A DNA stretch of 64,000 nucleotides. Source: Bugulina stolonifera. Its lineage: Eukaryota; Bryozoa; Gymnolaemata; Cheilostomatida; Bugulidae. The notes below the pieces were generated by a model. The model saw only the letters and a list, made by a program, of their open reading frames with translations, had not been told where the DNA came from and ran no database searches. Both the position numbers and the translations under genes were made by a program. Positions within the stretch are counted from its first letter, which is position 1, and each line of letters starts with the position of its first letter. The DNA lies in assembly GCA_935421135.1 (NCBI GenBank), contig OW285194.1, forward strand, positions 1,262,501-1,326,500. Reading direction: 5' to 3'. This document shows, in pieces, positions 46,429 to 57,599 of this stretch.

Positions 46429-47854
46429 TTACTCATCTTCATCAGAAGTCGTAGGAGCTATAATGTTTACGACTTCGGTCTCAGCATACTCTAATTGATA
46501 TGCTCCAGCTCCAAACTCTTGACACAGTCTTACCTACAAGATGATTTTAGTTTTTTACTCAGACGAATATCACTCAAGGTGGACAAAGCAAGAAATCTAT
46601 ACTTCTTTATGTTGTTGGTCCCTTACCATATCTGCTGATTTGTAGAGGTGAGCTAGTTGTTGAGGGGTTTCACTTTTGTAGTTACGAACTTCAGAATCAG
46701 CTCCCAATCTTAGACATGTATGTAGACATTCGTAGTCTTCATTCTCTATGGCAATGTGAGATGGGGCGTATCCATCTCCCATTCGCTATAATATCAAACA
46801 AGAGAATAGAATTAAACTCCCCATCTAACTTATCAATTCGATCTACTCTACTTTTATTCCACTGTAATGTATTCACTTACCCTCATATCTAAGTCAGCCC
46901 GAGTATTTTTTTTTAGTACCTTTAGTGCCTCTCTATGCTTGCTGCTATGCGCTGTTTCAACAATGAGGTGGACTACACTCCTTCCATCATGATTGTAGCT
47001 CTGTACATTGTCTTGGGGAAGTGATTTGTAAGGAACTCTGAAGTATGGATGCTTTACTTCTGCTCTGGTCAAACTTGTGGTTAGAGCATGAATAACCTTA
47101 GCTCTACCCAGACGTGCAGCAATGTGAAGGGGGGTGTCACCTTCCAAATAAACATTAGCAATATAGATAAGTACCGAATTGTTACAAGTTTTGCAACACT
47201 TTATTTTTTAACAAGCAATGCATGCAAACATTGGTGCTATAAAACACTAACCCCAAGCATCGGCTATTGCTCCATCCGCTCCCCTTGTGATGATGAGGCG
47301 AATTAGTGAATCCGAACAATAAGACTGTACAGTTAGGTGAAGTAACGTCTGCCGATTCGCATTCTTTGTATTCAGTTGTTTGTGACTCCTCGCAACAAAT
47401 ACCGCGAGTGCAACGGCTCTCTCATCTCTATCTCGGGCTGCTTCTAGAACCTCACTACATCATTTAGCATGATATTTGTTTTTCACATAGTTGAGAGGTA
47501 GTTATATGGGAAATTTGTCTATCATATTTTATTTTGATCATAAAAGACAATACGAAACAAAAAGTGTATAACTTACAACTCTTCATCCTTTCCATCTTGC
47601 TCCCAAAAGATAGAACGAATTTCTTCTAGTAACTGTGTGCTAAGCTTATTACGAATATCGGTTAAAGGATCCCATTTCTGCCAGTCTAGAGGTAAGCTTT
47701 TTTGGAGAAAGAGCTCAGACACCCCCTCAAATAAGTCTTTATTCTCATACTTGCTTTGTTCTGTACATCTTTCCACTGTTACCTTCATCAGCTCTTGGTT
47801 TATAGGAGTCATTAGCTTGTTGCTATACTCGCTTGATCCATATCCACTTTCCAT
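46429..47854 (-). CDS. E2 ankyrin-repeat protein, I-kappa-B-like
   Basis: Five exons (47854-47577, 47454-47252, 47140-46881, 46785-46627, 46533-46429) join in phase to 334 aa, close to the size of I-kappa-B proteins. The N-terminus begins MESGYGSS, resembling the DSGxxS phosphodegron of I-kappa-B with Glu for Asp. An ankyrin domain spans about 125-300, with repeat signatures TLLHL (129), TPLHIAA (163), SVVHLI (215) and APSHIA (254) and a long insert between the second and third, as in I-kappa-B and NF-kappa-B C-termini. The tail ends in acidic TTSDEDE. Known I-kappa-B proteins retain Rel factors in the cytoplasm; viral homologues block that pathway. Here the role is inferred: the element may dampen or exploit host NF-kappa-B signalling. 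Alternatives are a generic ankyrin protein or a captured host gene. I see no disabling mutation. Confidence 0.8.
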
Positions 47855-47997
47855 GCTATTTGTGTGCTAACCTTCTTTAATTTCTATTAAGAACAGACTG
47901 GAGCTAGAAAGAGTTAACTAAACTACTGTTTCCACCTCTCTTTATCTAATGAATAAAAAGATACAAATAAAGCTGATTGGCTAACAGCATATACATT

Positions 47998-49187
47998 GGA
48001 GCACATTGGAAACACATCGGAGTGCATCGAATCACATCGGGGGAGGTCGAAAACACATCGAATCACATCGGGGAAGGTTGAAAACACATCGGGGGAGGTC
48101 GAAAACACATCGGGACACATCGAATCACATCGGGGGAGGTCGAAAACACATCGAATCACATCGGGGGAGGTCGAAAACACATCGGGACACATCGAATCAC
48201 ATCGGGGGAGGTCGAAAACATATCGAATCACATCGGGGGAGGTCGAAAACACATCGGGGGAGGTCGAAAACACATCGGGACACATCGAATCACATCGGGG
48301 GAGGTCGAAAACACATCGAATCACATCGGGGGAGGTCGAAAACACATCGGGACACATCGGGGGAGGTCGAAAACACATCGAATCACATCGGGGGAGGTTG
48401 AAAACACATCGAATCACATCGGGGAGGTCGAAAACACATCGAATCACATCGGGGGAGGTCGAAAACACATCGGGGGAGGTCGAAAACACATCGGGACACA
48501 TCGAATCACATCGGGGGAGGTCGAAAACACATCGAATCACATCGGGGAAGGTTGAAAACACATCGGGGGAGGTCGAAAACACATCGGGACACATCGAATC
48601 ACATCGGGGGAGGTCGAAAACACATCGAATCACATCGGGGGAGGTCGAAAACACATCGAATTACATCGGGGGAGGTCGAAAACACATCGGGGGAGGTCGA
48701 AAACACATCGGGACACATCGGGGGAGGTCGAAAACACATCGAATCACATCGGGGGAGGTCGAAAACACATCGGGACACATCGAATCACATCGGGGGAGGT
48801 CAAAAACACATCGGGTTACATCGGGTTACATCGGGTTACATCGGGGAAGGTCGAAAACACATCGGGACACATCGAATCACATCGGGGGAGGTCGAAAACA
48901 CATCGGGGGAGGTCAAAAACACATCGGGTTACATCGGGTTACATCGGGTTACATCGGGTTACATCGGGTCACATCGGGGAAGGTCGAAAACACATCGGGA
49001 CACATCGAATCACATCGGGGGAGGTCGAAAACACATCGGGACACATCGAATCACATCGGGAGAGGTCGAAAACACATCGGGGGAGGTCGAAAACACATCG
49101 GGTTACATCGGGTTACATCGGGTTACATCGGGTTACATCGGGTTACATCGGGTTACATCGGGTTACATCGAATCACATCGGGATGCA
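47998..49187. repeat. E2 central ACATCG array, helically phased
   Basis: About 1.2 kb built from modules that all start ACATCG: 10-bp modules (ACATCGAATC, ACATCGGGAC, ACATCGGGTT) and a 21-bp module (ACATCGGGGGAGGTCG then AAAAC). TCG recurs every 10 or 11 bp. The 18-mer GAATCACATCGGGATGCA (49170-49187) is also present in the E1 array. All modules point the same way, unlike E1. It lies between the divergent E2 genes, with CCAAT/ATTGG motifs on both outer sides (about 47980 and 49222). The long frames across it are translations of the repeat. Confidence 0.95.
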
Positions 49188-49353
49188 ATAAATCAGACTA
49201 AAAAAAGGCACATCACTTCTGATTGGACAGAGATTTCCATAAAAGCAAGCGTGAGAGAGGATTTTTATCATTACCACTCAACCACCTAGTAAAGACTTGC
49301 AACTCTGTGGATATTTACTAATTTCTCTGAATAAACATCACTCAACAATTAAT

Positions 49354-52259
49354 ATGGTGAGTAAACTTATTTTAATATGTATTTCAGTATGAATTTACTC
49401 ATTTGAGTTAACATTGGGACTAATTCTATTTTAGTAGTGATATAATACTCCCTTGGTATGACCAGGGCTTAGAAACTTTGTAAGCTTATGTATTAAACTG
49501 TTTTGATTCTCAACATGAGAGCAAGTATGTAGAGATCTGATCTGTCTATACTACAATTTGTGTGACCGGAGCTTAGAAGCTTTATATGTGGTGAGATTTA
49601 TTTTCAATATGAGTAGTTATACCACTAGTAGTGTAATAAGTATCAAAACAGTTTATTACCACTTGTACTGGCTATACTAGTACATCCTAGCTATTTTAAT
49701 ATGTATTTTAATATGAACTTACTCATTTGAGTTAACATTGGGGCTAATTATATTTTAGTAGTGGTATAATTCTCCTTTGGTATGTCCGGGGCTTAAAAAC
49801 GTTGTAAGCTTATATATTAAACTGTTTTGATTCTCAACATGAGAGCATGTGTGTAGAGATCTGCTCTGTCTATACTGCAATTAGTGTGACCAGAGCTTAG
49901 AAACTTTATTATAAGTGGTTATACCACTGTAGTGTTTCTTTGTTTAGTAACTATGTTGCATTAGTAGTTCCATCTACTTGACTCATGCTTTGGTATATGT
50001 TTATTACTCTACATATACTTACAGGCTTCTACATCTAAATATCAAAGAAAGAAATATATAAGAAAAATTAAAACATCAAAAAAAGGTACGAAGTATATGA
50101 TTACGTACGATTCGGAAGACAGACGAATCTCGAGGAAAAGAATCCCATCTCCAGAAATGGTTAGTCTATTATCTTATTTGTTCACACATGCATTACACCT
50201 TCAATCCACTATGGTGTTGGGTTTCTAAGATGTCAAAGGAGATTACTGACATTTCTTCAGAAGTACATGTTAGTTACACATAATGATGATGTACTTTTTT
50301 ATACTATAAGCCTCTTACCATGTCTAGAATGTCAAAAGAGACTACTTCCTTTTTAAAACCAGATGTTAATTAGCCATAGTATGATTTTCTCTAATTCTAT
50401 AAGTCTCTTACCATGTCTAAGATGTTAAAGATTAGTGATATTTTTATTATAAGTATTGCACTTTCTTTCTTATGTATTATTTTTATCAATAAGACACTTT
50501 TTTTTCTTTTCTTATGTGAAAAAATATAACATAAATTACAACTGGTTTTCTTATGTTAATGATGTATTTCTCTTTATGTGAGAAAATAGACAGGCTTTAG
50601 TAGACTTGCTTAGTACTTAGAGTGCTAGTTTTCTCATCAAATTCTTCAAAAACCATATATTACAAATAACTATGTTAATGTAGTTTGTTAATTAGTCTCT
50701 GCACATTTTATTTACATTATAGAATGAAAAAGAAACAGAACTAGGTGAAGAAGAAATTGCATTATTTGAAGAATGTGGGGGAGTAGATGGGTTCGAGATA
50801 GGTAAGAATGATCTAGTTTCTATTTGTCTATTTAGAATCTTTACAAGTAAGTCATATGTTCTCTCTCACTTATTCTTGTTATTTTCTTTCTTTTTTAGGA
50901 CTCAGAGCAAAGCCGATATGTAAGGGGGGTCTAAGATTCTATGTCTTTGTTAGTGATGAGACAAAGAGAAGACTGGAGATGTCACTAACAAAGCCATTTG
51001 AATCGGACGACCCCTGCTTTTTATGCAATAAGAATGTTGGGCACCGACGAGGTGTCCATATTCAACAACATTTTTTGCTCCGAATCTGTTTTTGCTATCA
51101 CATAACAGTAGATGATGAGGGGATGAATAGACACTACAACTTTCCATCTAATCATTATATTGATGGAAAGCCCTGTCACCGCCACATCTCATTCAACACA
51201 CGCTTTCTAACTGATATCTACTCATTGAAAAAGACCATATCCTTTTTGCAAAGGGTCACTGGTCACTCTCCACCTTCCAAAATACTCATCCCCGCATACA
51301 CTCCAACAACTGTTGGTGGGGTAGTATACCCTCCCTTCTTTAAGGGGATGTCTACTACTCCATTCTCTTTAAAGTCTGGGGTGTGCTCTTCACAATTTCC
51401 TCTCCCTTCTCACCATCATTTTGATTCAGATGCTTCTTCCATCAGTAACTCTCTTACTAATGGAGGCATTACCACCTCTACTTCTTCTCTTACAACTACT
51501 ACTATTACTACTACTCCTTCTACTGCTTCTTTTCCTCCACTCTTTTCTTCACATTCACCCTCTCATTCTCCTGAAAGATCTGTAAAGTCTGGGGTGTGCT
51601 CTTCACAATTTCCTCTCCCTTCTCACTATCATTTTGATTCAGATGCTTCTTCCATCAGTAACTCTCTTACTAATGGAGACATTACCACCTCTACTTCTTC
51701 TCTTACAACTACTACTATTACTACTACCTTTACTACCACTCCTTCTACTGCTTCTTTTCCCCCACTCTTTTCTTCACATTCACCCTCTCATTCTCCTGAA
51801 AGATCTGATGATACAGTTACCACTGTTTCGGTACCTACTTCTACTCCCACCTCTTCACCTGCTCCACTCTTTTTCTTAGATTCACCCTCTTTTTCTCTTG
51901 GAAGATCTAATAATACAATTACTAGTCTTTCAATACCTACTTTTATTACTACTTCTACTACTACCACTTCTTCCTTTTCTTTAGCTTCACCCTCTCTTTC
52001 TTTTGGAAGAGAGCTACTTAGCTCGCAATCTCCTTCTTGTTCGTCTGAACTCAATCTTAATACCCCCACCACTATTACCCCCATAGAAGAGGAGACTGTC
52101 AGTGAACTAGTTGATCGAAGCAGACTCCCCCCATCTTTTTTCTCTGGAGCAGTTGAGTATTACCGCTCTGCCATTTTTCATCTCAAGAAGAATGGGTATC
52201 ACAGAGAGGTAATAGCACAAGCTGAAGCTTACCTTCGAGTCATTGAAGAAAAGCTCTAA
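49354..52259 (+). CDS. E2 unknown protein: Cys/His segment plus Ser/Thr-rich repeats
   Basis: Exons 49354-49356 (the ATG alone), 50025-50159, 50723-50801 and 50899-52259 join in phase to 525 aa. The N-terminus is strongly basic (RKKYIRKIKTSKKG), a likely nuclear localisation signal. A Cys/His cluster follows at about 112-140 (CFLC, several His, CFCYH), possibly metal-binding. The middle is Ser/Thr/Pro-rich with a segment of roughly 75 residues duplicated almost exactly (SGVCSSQFPLPS). The last 55 residues are predicted helical. No family recognised. Divergent from the ankyrin gene across the array; a regulatory role is possible but unproven. The duplication at nucleotide level (about 51370-51580 and 51585-51800) is recent. 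Confidence 0.75.
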
Positions 52260-52434
52260 TCATCTTTTCTTTAGTTTTTTTCTTTTTTCTCCCACTCTCT
52301 TTCTCCCACTCTCTCTCTCTCTCTGTAGTGTCTCATTCCCTCTGCATTTACTTTTATGTGATAGCAAATCAGTGAGGATTTTTTTTAAAATTATTTTTTA
52401 AATTATTATATAATGGTATTCTAACACTTATACA

Positions 52435-52832
52435 CATCCTTTTATACATTCTATTGCTACTATTGTAAAAAGTTTATTTAATGTATTATATGTGCTGACT
52501 TAACACATGCACACAGCTCTCTCTTGCTATAATAGCTATGACATACTCCTTTACATATGTGTCTTTTATTCTTTCAATTGTGTTTAAATCATATTATAAT
52601 GATATTTCAACATGTGTACACAATCTTTATTTATTCTATTGCTACTATTGTGAAAAGTTTATTTAATGTATTATATATGCTGCCCTTAACACATGTACAC
52701 AGACTTTTCTTGCTAACAATAGCTATGACATACTCCTTTACATATGTAGCTTTTTTATTCATTCTATTGCTAGTGTTGTAAAAAGTGTATTTAATGTATT
52801 ACATAATGCTGACTTAACACATACACTCAATA
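52435..52832. repeat. E2 subterminal tandem repeats, right side
   Basis: Extra diverged copies of the inner-TIR unit (TATTCTATTGCTACTATTG, AAGTTTATTTAATGTATTA, ACTTAACACATGCACAC), extending beyond the left-right match. They lie downstream of the plus-strand gene and could supply its 3' end. Confidence 0.8.
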
Positions 52833-53724
52833 TTTTATTTATTCTATTGCTACTATTGTGAAAAGTTTATTTAATATATTACATAATGCTGACTTAACAC
52901 ATGCACACAACCTTTTATTTATTCTATTGCTACTATTGTGAAAAGTTTATCTAATGTATAATATACACTGTCTTAACACATGCACACAGACTTTCTTGCT
53001 AATAATAGATATGACATACTCTTTTAAATATGTGTCTTTTATTCTTTCAATTGTGTTTTAACATGTGTACACAATCTTTTATTCATTCTATTGTCACCAT
53101 TGTGAAAAGTTTATTTAATGTATTATATATGCTGACTTAACACATGCACATGGTTCTTTATTGTCAATACAATGTATATCATAGAAACAACCCTTCTTCC
53201 CATCAGTATATTTATAGCCAAGACTTTACACATTTCTTTATTAACAATGCAATGCACATCATAAACCAAGCCTTCTGTAGTACTTCTTCTTATCGCTGAA
53301 ACCAAGCCTTCCGTAGTACTACTTCTTATCGCTAATGAGAGCTATAGGCGAAGCGCAGCCGAATTCGCTCGTCTAGATCACAAGCTTTTCGAGTGGGGGG
53401 CGCAGGAGAAGCGGCGGGCCGCTGCCTAGTCGCTTGGCCCGGTGGATACGGGGCACTGGCGTCGCCTCCACGTGTACGGTCGGCGCCGCACGCAACGTGG
53501 GCGGACGCGGCTTGACCGCCTCAAACGATCGGTCGTTCGGGTGAGTGGGGGTTGCGGGGGGAGGGTGGGCGGCGGTGGAGGAGGGGTGGCGGTGATGACG
53601 GTGATGGCGGCGGTGGTGGTGGTGGTGGTGGTGGTGGCGGCGGTGGCGGTGGTGGCGGTGGCGGCGGTGGCGGCGGTGGCGGCGGTGGTGAGGGCGGTGA
53701 GGGCGGTGGTGGCGGCGGCGGTGG

Positions 53725-53755
<31 letters not shown>

Positions 53756-54062
53756 GGTGGCGGTGGTGCGGACGGGACGAGGGCGGTGGCGGGGAGGAGG
53801 GAGGAGTGGGAGGTGGGGGAGGGGGAGGGGAGGAGGGTGGGAAGGAGGGAGGGAAGGGGTCGTGGCCGGGTTTGGGGTCAAGTGTGCAAATGTTTTTTCG
53901 ACCAATCAGAAGGGGGGATTTTGGGGTGACCTTGGCAAGGTCGTGTGCAAAATTTTTGTGCTCTTCTGTGATTGGTTGAAATCGGAAATACCGGCTTGTG
54001 ATTGGTTGAAAACAGGGGTCAATGAGTGCGTGTCTGTCTAGAAGTGCACTGACTATACTACT
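52833..54062 (-). repeat. E2 right terminal inverted repeat
   Basis: About 1230 bp, the inverse of 45250-46411, with a small extra duplication near 53285-53335 (CCAAGCCTTC.GTAGTACT) and a longer (GGTGGC)n tract at about 53600-53770. Confidence 0.92.
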
Positions 54063-54068
54063 AGTGGG

Positions 54069-54936
54069 TTAGCATTGTATGGTTGCAAATAGAGTATAAC
54101 TTCATGAATTGCGGAAGGTCAGTTACTGCCCGCCATTCAAAGTGAAATGACAACTACAGAAATAATTTAGGTCAGCAAGTGTCGTTTAGTGCTAGTTCTG
54201 GTCATCGGAGATGAGAGTGTCATTGGGATTTAGTCAGTAGATTATCTATCCAAATAATACAACACCTTGTTGTACTCAATGTTATTATGTAATCAGCTGT
54301 GTATGCACATGTATAATATCACAACTCTCTGTGTGTCCTTTATGTATGTAGCACAACAGCAAATTACTTGTGCAATTACTGATAATTAGCTGATAAATAC
54401 TGATAATTAGATGGTAATTAGCTGATAATTAGATGGTAATTAGATGATTAGCTAACTTATGATAATTGGACTAACACAAGAAAGATTATACACCTTCTTG
54501 AAGCCGACACTACCCCTCTGCTGCTAGTATTTAAGATTACTTCAAGTTGACTAAAGCAAAATAAAAGATTTCAGCAGCAGGGAGTACTCCTTCATTTCAG
54601 TAACCAATATTCTTCCCCTCAAGGATTTGCTGTATTTGCAGTATTGAAATTGCAACACTTTCCATTTCTTTGATTTACTAGATTCTAGAATTATTACATA
54701 ACTTCAATATGTCTGGCTCCAAAGGAATTTACATCTGCCATGGTCAAACATATAATTATAGAACCTAGATGATAATAACAGTCTATGATGATAATGACAT
54801 ACTATCAGGTATGGCTAATCTGTCTAATCAACATTTACAGTGTCAATAAACAGGCATTGACAGACATGGAGCTCTTACTAGTTAAATCTATTCCCTTAGC
54901 ATTATACAATAGAGTGTGATAAAGCCAGTACCTGAG
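54069..54936. other. Intergenic region right of E2
   Basis: No gene. Short GATAATTAGATGGTAATTAG repeats near 54380-54450. The right end is SCP-type promoter sequence. Confidence 0.5.
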
Positions 54937-54944
54937 TATATAAG
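54937..54944 (+). promoter_or_regulatory. TATA box of SCP5
   Basis: TATATAAG in the conserved CTGAGTATATAA context, 83-90 bp upstream of the ATG. Confidence 0.75.
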
Positions 54945-55026
54945 AATCTGTGTCATATAATACTCTGTACAGATACACCTCAACATCTGACCTGTAGGAT
55001 TCCTTTGACTGGATCTACTTCTAAAA

Positions 55027-57266
55027 ATGAAACACTTACATCTGGTGGAAATCGCCCTGGGTAAGCACATCGTATATTATACAGTTAATATCTTGTCCAT
55101 TTTGAGCTTACTAAATAAAATATTATGCTAAATGCACATTTTATACAAGTAAATTTATGATTTTGTAGAGTTGCATTCGATGGATTTTTAAACAAGGAAT
55201 TTATTTTTGAGCAGTCAGAGACTTGTTTTAAATTCATAAAAAGACCAATCGTGATTAGGTGCCATAGAGGTCCCAGGTTCAAACCCCGTCAGGGACCGGT
55301 ATTTTCATGGGTTTGAAAAATATCTCTAACTGCTCAAAAATGAATTCCTGGCTTAAAGATACATCATTATGTAAAAAATGGCCAAATCCCCTTACAGAGT
55401 TGCATTATTTGTATTTGCAGGTAAGAATGTAATTAAACAGTATGCATATAATATACATATTATGTATGTATTATTTTGTTGTAGTGATGGTAGTTGCCTT
55501 ATCTGAGTCTGCGCCTGTTTTTGTAACTGAGCAGACCACTATAAAATCCTACATGCAGTATTTCTTGATCAGTGATTGGATGGTAAGTTTAGTTTTTTAT
55601 TATGTAGGCCTACATGTACATGTAGAATGTAGATGAAGGTAAGTTGACAGCTTTCATGATCTGTACTGTCATTGAGAAGCTTGTATGATGTAATAGAAAG
55701 CACTTAGCAAGCACCCCCTCTGGTTCAGGTGTAACACTAGCCTACATAGTTGTCTGTTAGGTGCAGTAGTGGAGAAATTTGGATAGTTCTTGTTTGTGGT
55801 TGGAGTTTGGGGTAAGGGCGGTCAACCCCAAATCCCAACCACAAACATTTTTGGCGAAGAACAAAGGCTATCTCAAATTTCTTCACTTCTGCACCTAACT
55901 CATAGTTGTTTGCTTAAGGTTGAGGGGAACACTATATTATAATAATGGAGAGAACAATTCCTTCATATGAAATGATTTTCTAAGGCTACTGCTATTTATC
56001 CAGGACTGAGTTTTTTCTGGTAGGCCTACAGTGTAGGCCTATGCACAAATGAGTACCCAATAGATTTTCAGACGGCATAATCAGAAAGATGGCTTCAAAA
56101 GCTTTATATTATACATCGATACCTTATAAATATGCAAAGGGAAGCCATTAGTGGTGCTAATATAATGCTCACTGTACAATGTCTTCTATAAAACTACAGT
56201 ATATTCAGAAATTCTGTTTAGTTTACATAACATCTACATAACCAGAAATGGTGTTGTTAGACAGATTATTTGTGTGTGACAATAGTAACTGACAACACTT
56301 TGAATTTATTGCAGCCTTTAATACAAGTGCGTTGAGTATGCTCTTTACAGTACATGTAGGCGACATGTAGATCTAGTACAGCTGTATACAATCCCATGAC
56401 AGTACGACTTTTTTATTGAAAGTTGCCGTGATTATATTATAGACAAGTTTGGCCATAGAAGAACGCAGAAGCTTACGCCAGCATTGTCCAATGAACTATT
56501 CTCTCTGTGATGCTTTTTTGAGCAGTCCAATGTGTACGGTAAGTACTCTACAATAAGACCTACATGTACATTGTACAAGGCAAGAAAGGTAAAGATTTCA
56601 GTTTAGTTATGAGACTAGATGAAGTTCATATTTTCGTTTATATTTTTTAGGCTACAAAACTATTGATTGATTCTCACCATGAGGTCAGCAATTGTTTGGA
56701 AAAAGAGAATCTGCTTAAACCGGAAGTGAGGAGTGGTTATCTAAATGAGAGTTATGACATCATCACTTTGGTTGGGCATGCACATGGAACTTGTTTCCCA
56801 CCAGGTATTAACATCACCTCCAATCCGTTTGGAACACAATGTCCAGGTAAGAAGTCTCTATATCTCTTACATAGACGTAGACGTAGATATAGAATAAATA
56901 TAGGCATAGTTACATAGACATAGACATGGTTTGAATGCAAGCAAGTCACATTGCTATCTTACATGTACAAAACAGTTTTGTGCTATGATATACGTGTACT
57001 GCACACAGCATCTACATAACTACACATTGCATTCTAAGGCTGAGTACTTATGGGTCATAAGCATAGCTGAACTTATGAGAGGTGGGTTAGTGTCCCAACT
57101 ACAAACCGAAATTTAAGGCTAGGCCTACATTGAATTTATGTCCCTATGTTTGGTATTTTCAGGCGACCACCAAAAGTCAGCCTGTGCTCTCATCAAAGCA
57201 CAAACCTACTATCACTGCATCATATCAGCAGGTGATAGACCAGCACCTGAGGATGTTGAAATGTGA
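55027..57266 (+). CDS. SCP5: secreted cysteine-rich protein
   Basis: Exons 55027-55060, 55485-55582, 56443-56538, 56651-56846 and 57163-57266 give 175 aa with the family phases. Exon 2 is 24 nt shorter than in the paralogues, removing part of the Pro-rich spacer after the signal peptide (MKHLHLVEIALV, then MVVALSES). Subfamily B cysteines: HCPMNYSLCDAF...MC, NCLEKENLLKP, CFPPG, PFGTQC, ACALIKAQTYYHC. Two MITEs sit in introns 1 and 2. Function unknown. Confidence 0.85.
55195..55352. mobile_element. TIR element with tRNA-like core, family M5
   Basis: Ends AAGGAATTTATTTTTGAGCAGT and its near inverse ACTGCTCAAAAATGAATTCCT. Between them is GGTTCAAACCCCG (box-B-like) in a tRNA-like segment at about 55240-55300. 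It lies in SCP5 intron 1. Confidence 0.65.
55757..55898. mobile_element. MITE family M4 copy 2
   Basis: 142 bp with ends TTAGGTGCAGTAGTGGAGAA and CTGCACCTAA, homologous to 44624-44787. It lies in SCP5 intron 2. Confidence 0.8.
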
Positions 57267-57599
57267 CAGCCACTAGCTGGTTCTCTGGTCATGAGTACAG
57301 TTTATCCAATGGACACTCACTCATAACATAAACAGTCAACTAACTACTGTATTGTATACCCTTTACCACGTTATTCATACTTAGTAGTATAATAATATAT
57401 TGATGTGATATACAGTAGTATATAATACATGTACGTATAAACTACATCCATAAGAGCTTTCTCTGTATTGTTAAATGTATTGAGTATTATTATTCATTCA
57501 ATAACATGTATTTTGAACTATTTGAATTATTACATGACAACACTTCATCGCCAACAAATCAAGGATTTTGAGGCAATGATGCCGCTCAAAACACACTAC

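Larger units (their letters stand above)
45250..54062. mobile_element. E2: second element of the E1 family, carrying an I-kappa-B-like gene
   Basis: 8813 bp, bounded by AGTAGTATAGTCAGTGCA and its inverse and flanked by a perfect 6-bp duplication AGTGGG (45244-45249 and 54063-54068). About 31 of the first 35 terminal bases match E1, after which the TIRs differ. TIRs are about 1.2 kb. Between them are a minus-strand ankyrin gene, a central ACATCG array and a plus-strand gene of unknown type: the same layout as E1 but different genes. No polymerase, integrase or capsid gene is visible, so replication and integration must come from elsewhere. It is inserted between SCP4 and SCP5. Confidence 0.92.

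Noticed and set aside
47996..49289. Long open frames (up to 401 codons) with IESHRGRSKTH-type repeats, and the opposite-strand frame
   Set aside because: They are translations of the ACATCG minisatellite, whose module lengths keep several frames open. No splice sites, start context or non-repeat domain support a protein.
1698..54062. E1 and E2 as the two halves of one giant element, with 1698 and 54062 as its ends
   Set aside because: Each has its own TIR pair and its own distinct 6-bp duplication, and the intervening 33.9 kb holds ordinary host genes.
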